This document shows, piece by piece, positions 1 to 11,398 of a stretch of 64,000 nucleotides of DNA. This DNA is from Pseudocercospora fijiensis CIRAD86 (taxonomy: Eukaryota; Ascomycota; Dothideomycetes; Mycosphaerellales; Mycosphaerellaceae), in assembly GCF_000340215.1 (NCBI RefSeq), contig NW_006921532.1, forward strand, positions 3,857,126 through 3,921,125, given 5' to 3'. How positions within the stretch are numbered: position 1 is the first letter of the stretch; every line of letters begins with the position of its first letter. A model generated the notes under the pieces. It did no database searches. It was given only the letters and a program-made list of their open reading frames with translations, and was not told where the DNA came from. The translations under genes were made by a program, and so were the position numbers.

Positions 1-1
1 T

Positions 2-967
2 CCCCAGAATCACGCTAGTCCAGTCATGCAGACTCAACCGCAGCCAAACTACGCGCAGCATCAACAGCCGCCTCAGATGGCACAGCAGCATATGATGCCT
101 CAGATGGGCTATAATCCAGCGTATGGCATGAACACCCAGTATGGCGTTTCTCCCTCACAGGCCGCCGCCATGGCGACCGCTGCCGCCTCTGGCTATCCAG
201 CCTACTCGATGCCAGATTCGTTGCCCGGATCCATGCCTCAAACGTCACCACGCCTAAACCAAGTCAAGACAGATGGCAGTATGCAACGGCCGAATCCGCA
301 ATCACCCAGACAAGGCCAAATGAACATCCCGAGCACCATGGCGACACAAATGCAGATGCCCTCGGCGCAACCGATGCCTCCCCAGATGCAGCAAGGCCAG
401 ATGGCACAGCAGCGGAGGATGTCTCACTCGGTCAACAGTCCTGCAGTGCAGAATCCAGGACAACCACCGATGGGTGCCCCACGTCCTCCAACTGCGAACC
501 AGCAACCACAAGCTCCACCTCCGCCATCAGCCACGCACCAGCAATCTCCAGAAGTACCCGTTGCGGGTGCCAACGAAGAATCGCCACTTTACGTGAACGC
601 GAAACAGTTCCACCGAATACTGAAGCGACGCATGGCACGACAAAAGCTAGAAGAGGCGCTCCGACTGACCTCAAAAGGTCGCAAGCCTTATCTCCACGAG
701 TCACGCCATAACCATGCGATGCGCAGGCCGAGAGGGCCTGGAGGACGTTTCCTAACCGCAGAAGAGGTGGCGCAGATGGAAGCTAGGGAAGGCAATCTTG
801 GTGGCGCCACCGACGCAAAAGGTGAAGACGACGGTTTCACAAATGGAACGGGAAGTGCTAAGCGGAAAGCAGACAACATGAGCAGCAGCGGCGCTAAGAA
901 CGATACCCCAACCAAGAAAACCAAGTTGGATGAGGATGAGGACGAGGATGAGAATGAAGATGGATGA
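2..967 (+). CDS. hapB: CCAAT-binding factor subunit HapB / NF-YA (5' partial)
   Basis: The DNA-contacting subunit of the heterotrimeric CCAAT-binding complex (HapB/C/E), a nuclear transcription factor. About 185 residues after the first in-window ATG (base 26) lies the conserved NF-YA core, starting ESPLYVNAKQFHRILKRR: the subunit-association helix, a linker, then the DNA-recognition part with HESRHNHAMRRPRGPGGRF. The N-terminal part is Gln/Pro/Met-rich low complexity, usual for this family. The C-terminus has a basic stretch (KKTK) followed by an Asp/Glu tail. The frame is open to the left edge with no stop, so base 26 is probably not the true start and the N-terminus lies outside the window. 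No intron is needed in the visible part. The next gene, mL54, lies downstream on the same strand and is unrelated. Confidence 0.93.
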   Translation, partial: PQNHASPVMQTQPQPNYAQHQQPPQMAQQHMMPQMGYNPAYGMNTQYGVSPSQAAAMATAAASGYPAYSMPDSLPGSMPQTSPRLNQVKTDGSMQRPNPQSPRQGQMNIPSTMATQMQMPSAQPMPPQMQQGQMAQQRRMSHSVNSPAVQNPGQPPMGAPRPPTANQQPQAPPPPSATHQQSPEVPVAGANEESPLYVNAKQFHRILKRRMARQKLEEALRLTSKGRKPYLHESRHNHAMRRPRGPGGRFLTAEEVAQMEAREGNLGGATDAKGEDDGFTNGTGSAKRKADNMSSSGAKNDTPTKKTKLDEDEDEDENEDG

Positions 968-1679
968 GCTACCATCCAATTCGTGCTTCGATTCGTGTTA
1001 GGCCAGTTGTCGCGACGAACGTGGAAGACGATACTCGCAAATATGAGCATCGCATAGACTTGCGGCTTGGGATTTTTTCTTTTGTATGCATCTGGACAGA
1101 TGGCCAACGGAACAGACAGGGAGGAAGACTGGAATTCGGAATACCCTCGCGCAAGTGATCATTTTGTGTTGATGATGTTACGCAGCGTCACTGGATCAGT
1201 CTGAATGTTTCATCGAATAGGCAGGAAGGTGGAGGAGTATCATGCTCGCGCAACAGGCGTTTACGGGAAGGAGTATACCCCTGTGCATCACAAAGTCGAT
1301 TTCTCCGTCTGAACAAAGACGAATTTTGCAGGTGTATCAGTGCCATCGATATAGGAGAACAGAATGAACGGGCTCTTGAGTTTGACTGTGTCATGCTCGG
1401 AAAGAAGAATCTGGCTTCAGATATCTAATATGATCATGCGAAAGGCTGTAAATGACGAGCAGGCGAGGCAGATCTCAACACTGGGTCATGACGACTTGCC
1501 TTCTATTCTTTGATCAAAGCCCGAGTATCGTTGTCGCTGTGTATTGAGATTGGTGTTGATACGAAGGTCACATTGAGCGTGATTGGACGGACTTTACACA
1601 CCTCCGAACTGCTCCGCATGCTGCCACCTCACGTCCAACCTGTATCTCCCACAAGCAATCTTTCAAAGCCCCCAAAAAA
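968..1679. other. Intergenic, hapB to mL54
   Basis: About 710 bp holding the hapB 3' UTR and the mL54 promoter. Only short, uncharacteristic ORFs occur. I see no RNA gene and no repeat. Confidence 0.6.
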
Positions 1680-2414
1680 ATGATCTGCCAAAGGTGCCTA
1701 CGACAGCTGGCAAAGCGTAATGGCGTATCGTCAGTTAAAAGCGCCCGGAACTTCTCACATTCGACGGTGTCGCGATCACAAGCAGTATCCGCGCAGGAGA
1801 CCACAGCAACGAATCCTCGTCCAAACGACAAGCCGGCCGCAACATCTACGTCTGCAGCACAACCTTTCAGCACACCTCTTACCCCCTCCGCCACCAAACC
1901 AAAGAAAAGCAAACAGCCCGCTCGCATCGCATCGAGCGTGCCCGCCGGAACAGTCTTGAAAGGCCTGAATTTCATGAAAAACAAACAAGATCCCATCGCG
2001 TTGGAAGACGACGAGTATCCCGCATGGTTATGGACAGCGTTAGAGAAGAAAGCAGACGCGACAGGCTCTGTAGGCGAAGACGCCGAGGGCGATCTCTTCT
2101 GTGCGTATAATTGAAAAAGAAAAAAAAATCCATCCGAGCAGGCAATAGAAATGCTGACGATAAAACTTACAGCGAAATCTAAAAAGCAACGTAGAATCGC
2201 CGCGAAAGCTTTACGCAAACAACAACTCCTCGACCCGGAATCGCTCGCGCCGAAAATTCCGCTGTATGAGCAGAGTATAGATTTGCCGTTTGGAGACGGC
2301 ACTGTGCAGGGGAGTTTGCGGGCGAGTGAGGCTCGGGATGAATTGACGAGGGCTATGAGGCAGAAGAGGAGGAGTAAGATTAAGGAGGATAATTTTTTGA
2401 GGGAGATGAGATAG
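1680..2414 (+). CDS. Mitochondrial large-subunit ribosomal protein mL54 (yeast MRPL37 family)
   Basis: Structural protein of the mitochondrial 54S ribosomal subunit. Two exons, 1680-2100 and 2173-2414, give 220 residues. The 72-bp intron has donor GTGCGT, a TGCTGAC branch site and acceptor TTACAG. Splicing joins GDLF directly to SKSKKQRR, which matches the family and removes the stop that ends the unspliced reading at 2114. The N-terminus is rich in Arg, Ser and Ala, as expected for a mitochondrial presequence. The core is VPAGTVLKGLNFMKNKQDP followed by EDDEYPAWLW. The C-terminus is a basic helix-rich tail ending DNFLREMR. A large antisense reading frame over the same bases is a shadow. Regulation is not visible. 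Family assignment is firm; the exact intron is inferred from frame and homology. Confidence 0.9.
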
Positions 2415-3671
2415 GTGTGTTTCTTTTTGATAGACGCTATGCTGCTTGGACCTATTGAGGGCTCGCAAGCTTGCGCAAAGCTGTAGATTATATGAAATTG
2501 CAAGAATTTGCGCTCGTCCCCATCCCGACCGAGAGGGATCTCTGGAAAGACGTGATGGATGCTTCGTTGCGATTTCTCCATCGTGCAGATTCGACCATCC
2601 AGAACCATCCGCTAGTAGCCCGGCGTGGCTGAGTTTCTGACTACGAATGAAGTAGCAGTACAGGCCTGGCGAACCAGGCCGGACACCTGGGTAGCCATGA
2701 GCTTTCGGATTGTGCTCTCTTGCGCCGAGACTTCTCCCGAGCACCACCACCTCAGCAATGTCGTAAAAATGAGACCATCGACAAAGCTAGGGTCGGAGCG
2801 TCCCTCAAGCTCCAATTGCTCAGCCCATTGACGCGAAGCACGAAAGAAACGGCAATGTGACCAGCACGTTACGATTCCACGTACAAAAGAAACCCCACTA
2901 TTACGACAGGAAAGTACAACTCAATCCAACCACAAACGCCATATGCAACTCAGCAGGATGCGTCAAACCCCTCTTCTTGCGCTGACACACTTGCGCCTCC
3001 TCTGCCCATTATGCTGTTTGCTGCTGCTGATTGCCCTCTCGCTTCCACCTCCATCCCAAAACAAAAGAAAGCAACATTATGAAATCCGCTCCACCGCATC
3101 ATCATACCTACCCCTCTCGCACGCTTCATGCTGCTGCCGGACTGCCGTTGCCAACGGACAAAAGGGAGGGGAGATTCAACATACCATGAAAGATTTGACG
3201 GACTAGGTCAACCGGTGACCACCACGTCTTCTGCTGCATTCCGTTTGCAATGGCAACACTCTTCAATGTGCTGTGGGCACTTGCGTTGGGACTAGAAAAT
3301 GTCGCAAATGAGTCCTGTGGATGATCGAGCGTTTCTTCTTGCGCTCCTTTAGCATTCAAGTCCGTCAACGCTGCATAACAGGCATGGGAGAAGGATCTTA
3401 CCGCTCGTAAAATTGTGATTATCGGGTGATGAGGTGGTGGTTGGTTTGACTTTGTGCAGCTTCCGAAGATCAGCAAGCAAGTCAGCGTCTTTGATCTGGT
3501 CGCCTTGAAGAAGATGCTTCGATACGCCGTTGCAGGCAGGAGTGAACGCAAAGAGAAGGCTATTGTGATGTGCTTTGACCCGCTGAAGATGAAAATCATG
3601 AGACTTGATATTGAGCTTGAGACGACTGCTTTTGGTCAGCTTCCATGCTTTCGTGCGAAGTGCAGCACAAC
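2415..3671. other. Intergenic, no convincing gene
   Basis: About 1.25 kb between the 3' ends of mL54 (+) and the minus-strand gene 3672-5249. Several ORFs of 60-160 codons occur on both strands, but none has recognisable domains and I could not chain them with good splice sites. A short unannotated spliced gene around 3130-3690 cannot be excluded. Confidence 0.45.
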
Positions 3672-5249
3672 CTACTTGATGAGGCCGTGATTAGCATTGG
3701 CTGGCGCGTTCTGCAGAGCGTTTCTCAATGTAGCTCTCGCATTTGAGAGGTTCTGCTGGGCGCTTTGAAGTTCGGCCTCGCTGTCGACAACGCTGGTGTG
3801 AAGGCCCTGGAGGAGCTGGATATCTTGCTGGTCGCGCGTTGCCGCCGAGACATTGTCTCCGTAAGTGTTGCAAAGCCCAGGCATCACTTTGGGATTGACA
3901 GAGGGTAATGTTGTGGAATCATCGCCGGATTCAAGCGCGAGACGTCGCGCGGTGTGCTCTTCTTGCCAGTCTGAGATCATTTGTTTCCGCAACGAAAAGT
4001 CTCGGCGCCACCAATGGTCGTCTGTCATTTCATCGTCAGAACTCTCTTCGGCGCATTGAGCGGCGTTCTGATTCCACTCAGCCTGCTTTATCTCACTGGC
4101 AGGGGAGGGATACCATGATTGTACTGGCGGATCGAGAAACGTGACCTTCTTGGGGCGACGCTTCGGAACGACGTTCTGCTGAACTGATGTGGCCGCTGCT
4201 GGCTGTGTGGAGGCTGCGGTGGCCCCTATCGACAAATCTGGCGCCGTGTTGTCGATGATCACCATCTGGAAGTCATTGATCATATCAGGCGTTGACAGTG
4301 CATTGAGCGCATCCTGTGGTATAACGATGCTCAAGCACATGGTGCTCGTGGATTCATCGTAGTCGTGCATATGATAAGGTCGTCCTCCCTACGAACGGAC
4401 AGTCAGCAAGGATCCTGAAAAGGTGATGGATGACAGCTTACGGCTTTCGACATCTTATCCTTCATAACGTTCAAAAGTCCGCGGCATTCGGTGGAAGTGC
4501 CTCGGAACACCACATCGATGTCACGCAGTTGGTGATCACGAAGGTGCTGTGCCTGCAAGAGAACGAAGTCAGCAAATGTCTCGACAACCAGTCGCTTTCA
4601 CGTCACTCACCCATCGCGCGCGCGCCTGCGGAAGAATTTTGGCCAGCGTTGGGCCTGCTGGCCACTGCGGGACTCTGTCTCTTGGAAGCGCTCCTTGTCC
4701 AGAGCGCGTTTGTCCAGGGCGCGGCGTCTTGTCGTCCACTTTGATCTCGTCGACGATCTCCTTGCGCTCTTCGGGCGTGACTGTATCGAGGACAATCTCG
4801 GTGATGTGATAAGCGGAGCGGCAATTGCTTTCGAAGATGCGATGATAAAGCACGGTCTTTTCCATGTTGTATGCTTCTTTGCTGGCCGTGCTCTTAGGCG
4901 GGCGCTTCTGCATTGCAGCCATCTGGGCGGCGAGCGGGCGAGCAGTCCTCGTCGTCGTACTCGCCAGTGGTCGAGGGTGCTGCGCCGTGTTCTGACCCAG
5001 AAGTTGGCGAAGAAGAGCTATCATGTCCAATCGATGAAGCGACTGTAAATGACAGAGTATAGCGTGCCGTTTAAGCTGCTGAGAGAAGAGAAGATGCTGC
5101 GGTGAAGTGAAAGTCAACAGTGAAGGTGAAGTTGTCACGGTCGTGTGTTGTGGCGTGTAACCTGTTTTTAAACATGCGCGAGCTAACGGTCGAAGCACCA
5201 ACGAGGAAGGAGCGGCTTCATTGACAATCGATTGTCGAAGTAGGCGCAT
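3672..5249 (-). CDS. Hypothetical protein, three exons, possible mitochondrial N-terminus
   Basis: I do not recognise this gene. Three minus-strand exons, 4611-5249, 4442-4552 and 3672-4388, join in phase 0 at both junctions and give 488 residues. The 58-bp and 53-bp introns have donors GTGAGT and GTAAGC, CTGAC branch sites and acceptors CAG and TAG. The small middle exon, starting AQHLRDHQLRDIDVVF, is open only in the frame that fits both neighbours, which supports the model. The first 75 residues up to a second Met (5024) look unlike a folded protein. A start at 5024 would give MIALLRQLLGQ followed by an Arg/Ser/Thr-rich stretch, like a mitochondrial presequence. The middle has a charged stretch TPEERKEIVDEIK; the C-terminal part is acidic, with a Trp-rich patch (DDHWWRRDF), and ends in a likely short coiled coil. 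Function unknown. Confidence 0.6.
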
Positions 5250-5877
5250 CTCTTGGGCTACTACCGCATGCCGAGTCCTTTTGTAATCACCATGTCGACG
5301 GTTTATCGACGGTGTATGCTTATGATCTTCATCCCCCTTAGCTGTGCTTGAGCAGCAGATATACCTGCAGCAGCACTTTTAGCAGCACTCAACGGAGAGA
5401 TTTAATCTCGTACAGCCCTGCTCAGACTCTGAGCTCACCTCAATTTTGGAAATATATTTGACGGCAACGCCAGGCGCTGTGGCCCATTCGAATCGTGTTG
5501 AACACATGCTTAAGGAGCTATCTCTCACGGTGGAAGGCCTTCCTTCTATAGGCAGGCTGGTTTGCTACACGTTTGCTAGAGTCTCTGTTCTAACAAATAG
5601 ACCGACTAAGGTGTTGCCTCTTTAGTGTGACTTTACTGATTGATTGAACTTGCTACTGAAGCATACCTTGATCTATCTGACCGTGCCGTGCGTTCAAGTG
5701 CTGTGCTGTCCAACCTTTCATGCATACGAAAGTACCCAATCGCCAATACCATGCAGCCGAAAGCAAATTGTGGGTATCCCTTTTAAAACACATGCAAAAG
5801 ACTTTCTTTCCCTGAAGTGATTTGATGAAGTGAAGCTACGCCCGGATATTGGAGACCAAGCGATCCCAAAACGCCGC
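5250..5877. other. Intergenic
   Basis: About 630 bp upstream of the gene ending at 3672 and downstream of the GH16 gene. I see no ORF of interest, RNA or repeat. Confidence 0.5.
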
Positions 5878-7321
5878 TTACAACATCCAGAAGCCAAGTA
5901 AGACGCTCAGCAGAGACACGATGGTCAAGACGCTGTGTATGGCTGCGCCTCCAGTCGAAGACTCGGGCGACGAAGTCGGAGCAGGAACAAATCCCGAACC
6001 AGTGCCGGCGGTACCGTTAATACCAGCGGAAGGGTTGGGAACCTGCGTTGGCGCGGTAGCACCTGTGCCAGTCGGGAGTCCAGAGTTCAGCGCGGAGATC
6101 GATGCACTGTTAGTGCTGTATGCGGATCCCGTCACTGTAGAGAGGACAGACTTGTCGGTTTGGGCGATCTAGAGTAGAATCGTTAGCATCAGTCTTCAGC
6201 GAGGAAAAGCGATTCGCAGTCACTTACGTTCTCGACTGAATGAGAAGATGTTGGAGCAACGGTGGCGGTAGTCTTTGCAGTGTCCGAAGCTGTTGCCGAT
6301 CCGGTAGCAGAAGCAGATGCAGCGCTGCAGCTTTCGCCCGTGCTGATGATTTCGATACTCTCATAGGATCCAGACTTGTCGCCATATTTGTATGAACAGG
6401 CAGGGTTGTAGTTCGTGATTTCGACCTTCTTCACGTACATGTTGAATGGTCCCTGAGAGAAGTCCGTCTTCCCGCCGGCCCACTCGACTGTACCATTGTT
6501 TGCGGAATCACCACCGGCCCAGTTGCCAAGCTTGAGCTGCATTGGGGTCTGCGGATAATTCTTTCCATAGACGGCGAGTGGGTCACTGTATTTCAGTGTC
6601 CGGACGACACTGCCATCGATGAGGAAGTCGAGCTTGTCCTTGGTCCAGTCGACCGAGTAGGTGTGCCATGTGTTCTGGACGTCGCTGACTTTGTGGTACT
6701 ATTGTGAAGCGTTAGCATGTGTGTGCATAGACAAGAGTGGTCGCTCCTATCACTATGCTCTCCGCCAAGCATCTCTGCGTGGGGATGGAAGGGTTCAGCG
6801 TCGATTGAACTTACGATGACACGGTCATAGCTAGTCGTGTTTCCCTTGCCATACTGGTGGCTTGTCAGCATCGATCGCATTCGTTTCACTCCCAAGGAAC
6901 TCACAAAGTTGGATTGCACATGGCCGCTGTCTCCACCGATGAACTCCCAGTCGATCTCGTCCAAATCATCACTCTCAAGGACGATAGAGCTGACGATGCC
7001 AGTGCCGGCGGCTGCCTTCATGGTGACATCGACTCTGCCAAAGAAGATGTAGAAGTCGGTCTGGATGGTTGGCGCTTGTCCGGACTTCTCGATAGTGAAG
7101 ACTGCACCCTTGTCGCCATATTCGACTGTTGTGTAGGCAGCGCCACTCCAACTGGCGTTGGCGCTGGAGCCCTGGGTGAAGTCGGCAGTGTATGAAGTTG
7201 ATGGAAGTCCGGTGTCGGCTGGACAAGTCGTGTTGGTGGGATCGCAGTCAGTAAAGGTCTGAGCGAGAGCAATGGGCAATGAAGCTGCAACAACCGCTGC
7301 CGCCGCGTTCGAGAAGCGCAT
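5878..7321 (-). CDS. GPI-anchored GH16 transglycosylase, CRH family (chitin-beta-glucan crosslinking)
   Basis: Four exons (6905-7321, 6815-6853, 6228-6698, 5878-6168), all joined in phase 0, give 405 residues. Members of this family attach chitin to beta-1,6/1,3-glucan in the cell wall. The start has a signal peptide (MRFSNAAAAVVAASLPIALAQ), then a Cys pair. The catalytic signature DEIDWEFIG (ExDxxE, nucleophile and acid/base Glu) lies near residue 120, followed by YGKGNTTSYDR encoded by a 39-bp micro-exon and the WHTYSVDWTKD core. A Ser/Thr-rich linker of about 100 residues precedes a hydrophobic C-terminus (LTIVSLLSVLLGFWML) typical of a GPI-anchor signal, so the product should be outside the plasma membrane or in the wall. 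Introns carry GTGAGT or GTAAGT donors. Length and layout fit fungal CRH proteins; which paralogue it is cannot be told. Confidence 0.92.
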
Positions 7322-8140
7322 TTTGGTGACGTGCGGGTTTGATTGCTTGTTATGGTGTTGATGTGCTTGCGCGATCGAAGGCGGTCAAAGTTGAAGTCGA
7401 GGCGAGGCGAGGCGGGAGTAGTGAAGCGAGGGCTGTTTGCTAGCGAGTGATGCTGTTTGGGTCAATCAACGCACGTGGTCTCTGGAATGCAAAAGAGTGT
7501 CTGGGCGATCGCAAACAGTGAAGAGAGGCACAAGCAATTGATGAATGGGAATTGATCGAACGCGTACGCAAGCGCCATCTTTTTTGTATTGTCTTCACAT
7601 GCGCTCAGCCACATGCTGTAGAACTAGCTGATACAGGGACTGCCTCACGAGACGGCGTTGCCGTGCGTACCTGCATGCGCTTTCTAGTGAATTCCCGATG
7701 TAGTTGGTGGAGAGGATTCGTAGTCTTTTCCGCCCATCATCACGTCGCAGTCGAGATTGGTCGTGGTGAAACTCGACGAAACGTGGCGAGAGGGTTGTCT
7801 CCACGGCCATGAGCATGTCGCAAGCCGAGTGGATCGAGATGGAAATGGTGCAACACCTGCCCAGTCCTTCAGCTCCATCACCGAGACCGTGCTGGTCGTC
7901 AAGAGCGAGACGTCTTCAGCGAGCGAGGCTGGTCCTCTCTGTCCGCCAAGGAACCGAGCCGGATCCTACGTCAGTTCTATTTGTGAAGCGGCTAAAACTT
8001 CGATGCCACCTCGTGATGCCATGTCACGAGAGATAAGGGTGTCTGTATTCTGGCAACGCTTGGCAGCGCACGTACCTCCGGAAGTACGCGGGTCCCACAA
8101 AATGACGCAAAACCTACGTTATAGCAACATATTGCTAGGA
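7322..8140. other. Upstream region of the CRH-type gene
   Basis: About 820 bp including a GA/GC-rich stretch (GAGGCGAGGCGAGGCGGG near 7400) that probably belongs to the CRH promoter. ORFs up to 130 codons near 7757-8149 lack recognisable features. CpA/TpG content is normal here and drops abruptly near 8140. Confidence 0.45.
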
Positions 8141-11140
8141 ACCGAGTAAGATGCTAGCAACGCTAGCAACGCTAGAAATACCTCGCCGTCGCGCGATAGA
8201 TAAAGCTAAAGTGTTAGTAAGCTATTAATAGTATAGTAAAATAGAGGTATTATTATCGCGCTCTTGCCTTAATTAGCTGTCTATCTACCTTACTATCGGT
8301 ATCGCTACTATCGCACTCGCTCTACCTACTCTTCTAGAATCTCCTTATTTATTACCTATTATAGTAGTATCTTATATCGCTCTATAGCGCCTATCTATAG
8401 ATTATAGTATAGCTTAAACTACCTATTCTACTATTGTATATCTACGTTTAGCGGCGGTCGGATTAGTATGTTTTATAGAAGGTTCTTAGTCTAACTAAGG
8501 TCGCTATCGGCGGCAGCGGCGGTAGTAGTTAAATAGCGTAAACGGCTCGGCGTAGTAGGTACGAAGGGTATAGAAGGTAGTATTTCCGCTAGGTAGCGAG
8601 TTAGTAAGTAGTCGCTCTCGCTATTGCCGCTATACTATACGTTATTACTACTAGCGGTAGATTAGAAGTCGTTTAATATACGTATAGTATATTAAGTCGG
8701 AAAGAAGAATTGTAATAAGAACGATAGCGGCGGCGCCTATTAACTAAGCCGCGTTTTACTAATATAAGTCGCGTCTTCTAGATTAGCTATTATACTAAGG
8801 ACCTAGTTATCGATATCGTCGTCGTCGTCGTCGTCGTTATTAATAAAGATATCGCGAGTCTAGTTAATTTAATATTAGAAGTCGTTATCTAACTTTACCT
8901 TCTCGAGCTACTAGTCTATTAATAGTTAGTAGATCGCCTCGCTAACAACCTTCGAATAGTACTTATAGAGATACTAAATATAGTCGTTATAGTCCTTTTT
9001 TAAGAGGTTGTCTATTAACTAAGCGGCCCTCGCTAGGTAGTAGAAGTCTTCCTTAAAGTTGTCGATAATGTAATAAAGAAGAATATAGTAATTGCGCTCT
9101 AACACGCTGTTGCTAGTAGCTCCTTCTAGTTCTGCCGTAGCTAGGTCGTCGACTAGTATACAATTACTATTAAACTACTCCTTATAGACCGTCGAGGCGT
9201 TATTTAAGCCTTATCTACTATCTATTGCCTTCTAGCGGTCTATATACTCGTCTACCTGCTTCCGAGACAACTAGTTATCCTTAAACTCGCTATTAAACAG
9301 TATATAGCAGTAAGGCTAGTACTAACTAAGGAAGAATAGGTAGGGGCACTTAGAAGGTGTCTCTTCGTTAAGGGCAGGTTTAAAACGAGACTAGGTAATA
9401 GCACCTCGCTTGTACTATAAACGTGCAATCTTATACTGCTTGCTAATCTTTGTCTATAGATAGTATAGTAATTCTTAAAGCCTCGAGTATCTAAGGAAGC
9501 GGAAAAGTAGCAATTGTAGTATAGAAGCTTTAGCAACGTCGGCTTTGTTATACTAGTAGTCGTTAATATCTAGAGAGTATATAAGGGCACCTACGAGTAA
9601 CTAGTTATAGATTGTCGTCTCGTTGCCTCGCTTAAAATAGGCATAATAGCCTTTAATATAGCTAGTAGTACGCGTCTATAAGGAAAGTTAGCTCTAACCG
9701 TAGTACGCGATTAGGAAGAAACAGCTATATTTACCTATAAAACGCGTAGATTGCCCCGTCGAGCGTATACGTACTAGAGCTCGGCGTACTCGATAGTCTA
9801 CTCTCGTTTAAAGTAGGCGGCTAATAGATCCTACTAACTACCTAGCAGCGAGGCTTCTATAAGCTATATATATTAAAGAGCCTTGTTATAGTCTTCTATA
9901 AGATACAGCGTACTAAATAGAGCCTATTATATCTTCTTATACCTACGCTTAATACTAAACTTCTTTCTAATAGTCTCGACAACGTATCGCTAGTATAGAT
10001 AGACTATAACTTTATTATTAAAAGCGAGCTAGAAGGCAGCTTGTTCGCTTATAGAGTTATTAACAATCGTCTATCTAAGGTGCTAGCTACTAGGCTTCTT
10101 ATAATCGGCCTACGAAGACAAGTGCTAGAAGCTAGTCGCAAGAACAATAGTATACTAGCTCTCGAGAAGTATATAAGCGATAGGATATTAGAAGTTGTTC
10201 TCGTCTCGTACGAATAAGTTAACGAGAAAGAAGCTAGCATTATTAGTATCGTAGGTAGCGTCTTACGATAAGAACTCGCTATACCTCTTAAGCAGCTTAA
10301 TGCCCTTCTTAGTAGCATATACAATGCCCTATTTAAGGCCTTTAGACGTCTATACCTAGAAGACCTAGTAATAATAACTACGCTTAATTGTACGCTCTCT
10401 CGCTTCTTTAATTTGCTATAGAATAGCGCTTTTACTAGGGACAATATAGCGCTTATCTCGATTGTAGTACGGTAAGCTTCTTGCTAGGTTATACAACGTC
10501 TAATACTAAATAGCGTAGCTACTAATATTACTATAGTTATCCTTTAAAAAGTCTCTCGTACGACTAACCCGTAGTAATCTATCTAGCTTCTTTTAACCTA
10601 TCTCTTTTAGGTATACGTTAGTCCGCCGAGCGTCGCTATACTACAAGATATAGGTATGTTTTTATCGATAATCGGTACGCTAGATAAGAACCTTCGTAGG
10701 CTTACTATCGATAGTATCGTAGTACCGTAATATAATAAGATTAAGCCTATAAGGCTCGAAGGGCGTATATTCTAGCTTTAGGCGACTAGAAATAGTATCC
10801 TCGACCTTCTTCTTCTTTGCTTCCGCCGCTTCTATCCGCTTAGCCTTAATATACTTGTAATAGGACCTAGAAACGATACTGCTATTACGGTCTGCTTTAG
10901 GGACTATTATACGAGTATAGCTATATATATTAGATATTAGTTTAATAGCAACAATCTATTTAGTATAGGATAGCGGTATATCCTTATCGATAAGGAAGAG
11001 CCTATCGCGAAGGACGCTAAGATTGCTAAGCGTATCGCTATTGCTATTAGGTATAGCGACAACTAGTAGATCCTCTATTATAGCGATAACAGAGGTAACG
11101 AGGTAGTAGTAATTTCGAAATTCCCAAAATTATAACGCGA
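8141..11140. mobile_element. RIP-mutated repeat DNA, unidentified element
   Basis: A 3-kb block in which CpA and TpG are scarce and TpA abundant. In 9181-9240, for example, I count no CpA, one TpG and nine TpA. This is the classic RIP outcome. The left margin has a triplicated GCTAGCAAC motif (about 8151-8175). On the minus strand, reading TAG/TAA as mutated CAG/CAA gives long protein-like runs, such as SRFKPALNEETPSKCPYLF near 9380 and VDEYIDRQKAIDSR near 9230, plus an Asp-run region near 8820. This suggests one ancestral minus-strand gene spanning roughly 8.5-10.5 kb. I do not recognise the family and found no terminal repeats. It ends just upstream of the 3' end of the broken GT8 gene. Confidence 0.7.
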
Positions 11141-11398
11141 ATGTATACGAATTTCATAGTCTTAGCGGGGCACACAAAACGTCATTCAATTGTAGATCTC
11201 TACGGAATGCGCCACCCGAGAATTAGCGCGTTGCCAGAATACAGACACCTAGAGATATTATGAACAAAACTACGCAAATGTCCTCGCCAATCCCTATACA
11301 TGCTGGTATCATGGAAGCTGATCTCGGCCGATCCTTCAGCTCCTTGCAATCGCCACGAAGCAACCCTTCCAGCGTAGAAGCCATATTCACCGTCACTT

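Noticed and set aside
1568..2608. 346-codon minus-strand ORF over the mL54 gene
   Set aside because: The opposite strand encodes a recognisable mitochondrial ribosomal protein with a perfect splice; the minus frame has no family features.
3126..3690. Overlapping ORFs on both strands, thought at first to be a small ribosomal protein
   Set aside because: No ribosomal protein motif could be matched in any frame or splice combination.
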